Assembly (NCBI RefSeq): GCF_900130055.1
Contig: NZ_FQXU01000011.1
Coordinates: 74,367 to 138,366, forward strand
From: Clostridium intestinale DSM 6191
GTDB taxonomy: Bacteria; Bacillota; Clostridia; Clostridiales; Clostridiaceae
Reading direction: 5' to 3'
Length of the DNA stretch: 64,000 nt
Shown: piece after piece, positions 63,874-64,000 of the stretch
Position numbering within the stretch: the stretch's first letter is position 1
How the letters are laid out: each line of letters begins with the position of its first letter
Translations under genes and position numbers: made by a program
Notes under the pieces: generated by a model
Seen by the model: only the letters and a program-made list of their open reading frames with translations
Database searches by the model: none
Told to the model about the DNA's origin: nothing

Positions 63874-64000
63874 AAAAATACTGCTATATTGAGAAAAACG
63901 AAGATATTTGATTTAATAGCTAGTTATAGTAAGATTTAAAGTTTAATAGTTAAATATATAGTTATTGAAGAAAATAAATGTAAGTAATATACTTTAGATG
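63874..64000. other. AT-rich right edge, no gene seen
   Basis: 127 bp after the ABC exporter stop. I see no terminator with a clear T run, no gene start and no RNA motif. Confidence 0.5.

Overview
The window is AT-rich DNA from a Gram-positive anaerobe, most likely Clostridium sensu stricto. The evidence is strong GGAGG-type ribosome binding sites with frequent TTG starts, tRNA genes that encode CCA, T-box, SAM-I and c-di-GMP-I leaders, a glycyl radical enzyme with its activase, the [FeFe]-hydrogenase maturase HydE, and an LPXTG surface protein. I see no integrase, transposase, phage gene, CRISPR array or rRNA, so this looks like ordinary chromosome. Species cannot be fixed from the sequence alone.

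Layout. 1-3.4 kb: the start of a collagen-like surface protein (running off the left edge), a sigma factor with a PH-like membrane partner, and a MATE exporter. 3.5-7.8 kb: a glycyl radical enzyme and activase, divergent from a DeoR regulator. 7.8-8.6 kb: a 1 kb gene-free stretch with a purine-rich repeat, four related stem-loops and nine 16-bp tandem repeats. 8.6-14.9 kb: a c-di-GMP-I riboswitch before a chemoreceptor, GAF protein, ThDP enzyme and small protein, facing a butanediol-dehydrogenase-like enzyme and an atypical ketosynthase. 15.3-17.6 kb: a run of small membrane proteins of unknown role. 17.7-27.9 kb: housekeeping genes, including an EFR1 flavodoxin-ferredoxin, 5-formyl-THF cyclo-ligase, a SIS protein, hom under a SAM-I riboswitch, thrS under a T-box, and two tRNA clusters (Leu, Gly; Arg, Gln, Gly, Lys). 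28-32.5 kb: a RpiR-regulated PTS operon with a GH1 6-phospho-beta-glycosidase. 32.6-41 kb: a histidine kinase and receiver pair, a polysaccharide deacetylase, and a NarL-type two-component system followed by a three-gene ABC exporter, resembling Bacillus LnrJK-LnrLMN. 41.2-44.7 kb: hydE, a coiled-coil protein, a mannose-1-phosphate guanylyltransferase and an ABM-domain protein. 44.7-57.2 kb: a YesMN-type two-component system divergent from a lone sugar-binding lipoprotein and a 2,486-residue cell-wall-anchored GH3-CBM6-GH30 enzyme. 57.4-63.9 kb: a MarR regulator, an orphan PTS IIB-like protein, DUF554, CorC-type and DUF3867 proteins, two Mrr-fold membrane proteins, and an ABC exporter.

How the genes work together. 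Several units pair sensing with action on the same substrate. The YesMN pair, binding lipoprotein and giant glycosidase form a probable beta-glucan sensing and degradation locus with no permease of its own. The RpiR-PTS-GH1 operon takes up and cleaves a phosphorylated beta-disaccharide. The c-di-GMP-controlled operon couples a receptor to a keto-acid enzyme.

The items most worth a second look are the stem-loop and 16-bp repeat tract, the c-di-GMP-controlled metabolic and chemosensory operon with its facing atypical ketosynthase, the giant fused glycosidase with orphan binding protein, the tandem Mrr-like membrane proteins that lack the nuclease motif, and a promoter-terminator unit at 25.7-25.9 kb that may be a small RNA.
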